A stretch of DNA of 6,182 bases from Dehalococcoidia bacterium UBA1141 (lineage in GTDB: Bacteria > Chloroflexota > Dehalococcoidia > Lucifugimonadales > UBA3495): NCBI GenBank assembly GCA_002311385.1, contig DCAE01000025.1, forward strand, positions 1 through 6,182, given 5' to 3'. The position numbers were made by a program, and so were the translations under genes. Of this stretch, positions 6,123 through 6,182 are shown piece after piece. Under the pieces are notes generated by a model. It was not told the origin of the DNA, did no database searches, and saw only the letters and a list, made by a program, of their open reading frames with translations. Within the stretch, counting starts at the first letter, position 1; the number at the start of each line of letters is the position of its first letter.

Positions 6123-6182
6123 TTAAGGAGAGATCAGGGGGAAATGGCCGTGTTCTGGGACTCCCGGAGCAGGCGGTTGTAG

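Larger units (their letters stand above)
5775..6182. other. AT-rich intergenic tail without a convincing gene
   Basis: This is 408 bp after the dehydrogenase stop. Hand count for 5821-6120 is 136 G+C of 300 (45%), well below the coding DNA. The open stretches on both strands are short, lack ribosome sites and do not resemble known proteins with confidence. One plus-strand frame (5941-6124, no ATG at its beginning) starts with AFVVDTNQSRVIPA, a possible decayed fragment. No tRNA-like cloverleaf or CCA end was found. GGGAC recurs inside three dyads (near 5833, 6112 and 6158). It is most simply an intergenic region plus eroded insertion DNA. Confidence 0.6.

Noticed and set aside
6144..6182. Short ORF MAVFWDSRSRRL ending at the window edge
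   Set aside because: Twelve codons, with poor ribosome-site spacing and no similarity I recognise.
1..6182. Search for CRISPR arrays, defence genes or RiPP precursors
   Set aside because: No regularly spaced direct repeats, nuclease or toxin signatures, or precursor-like peptides were seen; the identified genes are common metabolic and peptidase families.

Overview
This 6.2 kb window reads as ordinary, gene-dense bacterial chromosome, probably from an assembled environmental genome. It carries five complete protein genes. The coding DNA is fairly GC-rich (one hand-counted line inside the dehydrogenase gene, 5221-5280, is 40/60 G+C), and Shine-Dalgarno sites precede four of the five genes (weak for the hydrolase). 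No taxonomic marker is present. The combination of a TldD/TldE pair, a MetX-like alpha/beta hydrolase and a Zn alcohol dehydrogenase resembles what is common in Dehalococcoidia/SAR202-type Chloroflexota, but that is only an impression from family resemblance.

Layout. Positions 1-106 hold a perfect 32-bp palindrome (56-87) and a Shine-Dalgarno site that points to an ATC codon at 107 as the probable true start of the first gene. Positions 131-1552 and 1598-2941 (+) encode the two subunits of a TldD/TldE (PmbA) metalloprotease, very likely one operon. A convergent gene (2964-3977, -) encodes a MetX-like alpha/beta hydrolase and ends only 22 bp from tldE. A short divergent promoter region (3978-4119), with a TATAAT box, an imperfect hairpin and a 9-codon leader ORF, precedes a GNAT acetyltransferase (4120-4620, +). 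A near-consensus promoter (TTGACA-N17-TTAAAT) then drives a medium-chain Zn-dependent alcohol dehydrogenase (4695-5774, +). The last 408 bp (5775-6182) has no convincing gene, is AT-richer (45% G+C over 5821-6120), and contains GGGAC-containing dyads, two of them forming weak inverted ends about 300 bp apart. It may be a terminator plus a decayed mobile-element remnant.

How the genes relate. TldD and TldE should work together as a heterodimeric peptidase. The hydrolase, acetyltransferase and dehydrogenase each appear to be transcribed independently and no shared pathway is evident. I found no defence system, CRISPR array, RNA gene or RiPP precursor. The observations most worth checking are the ATC start of tldD with the palindrome before it, the non-canonical active site of the MetX-like protein, the TGATG-coupled leader ORF, and the AT-rich 3' tail.
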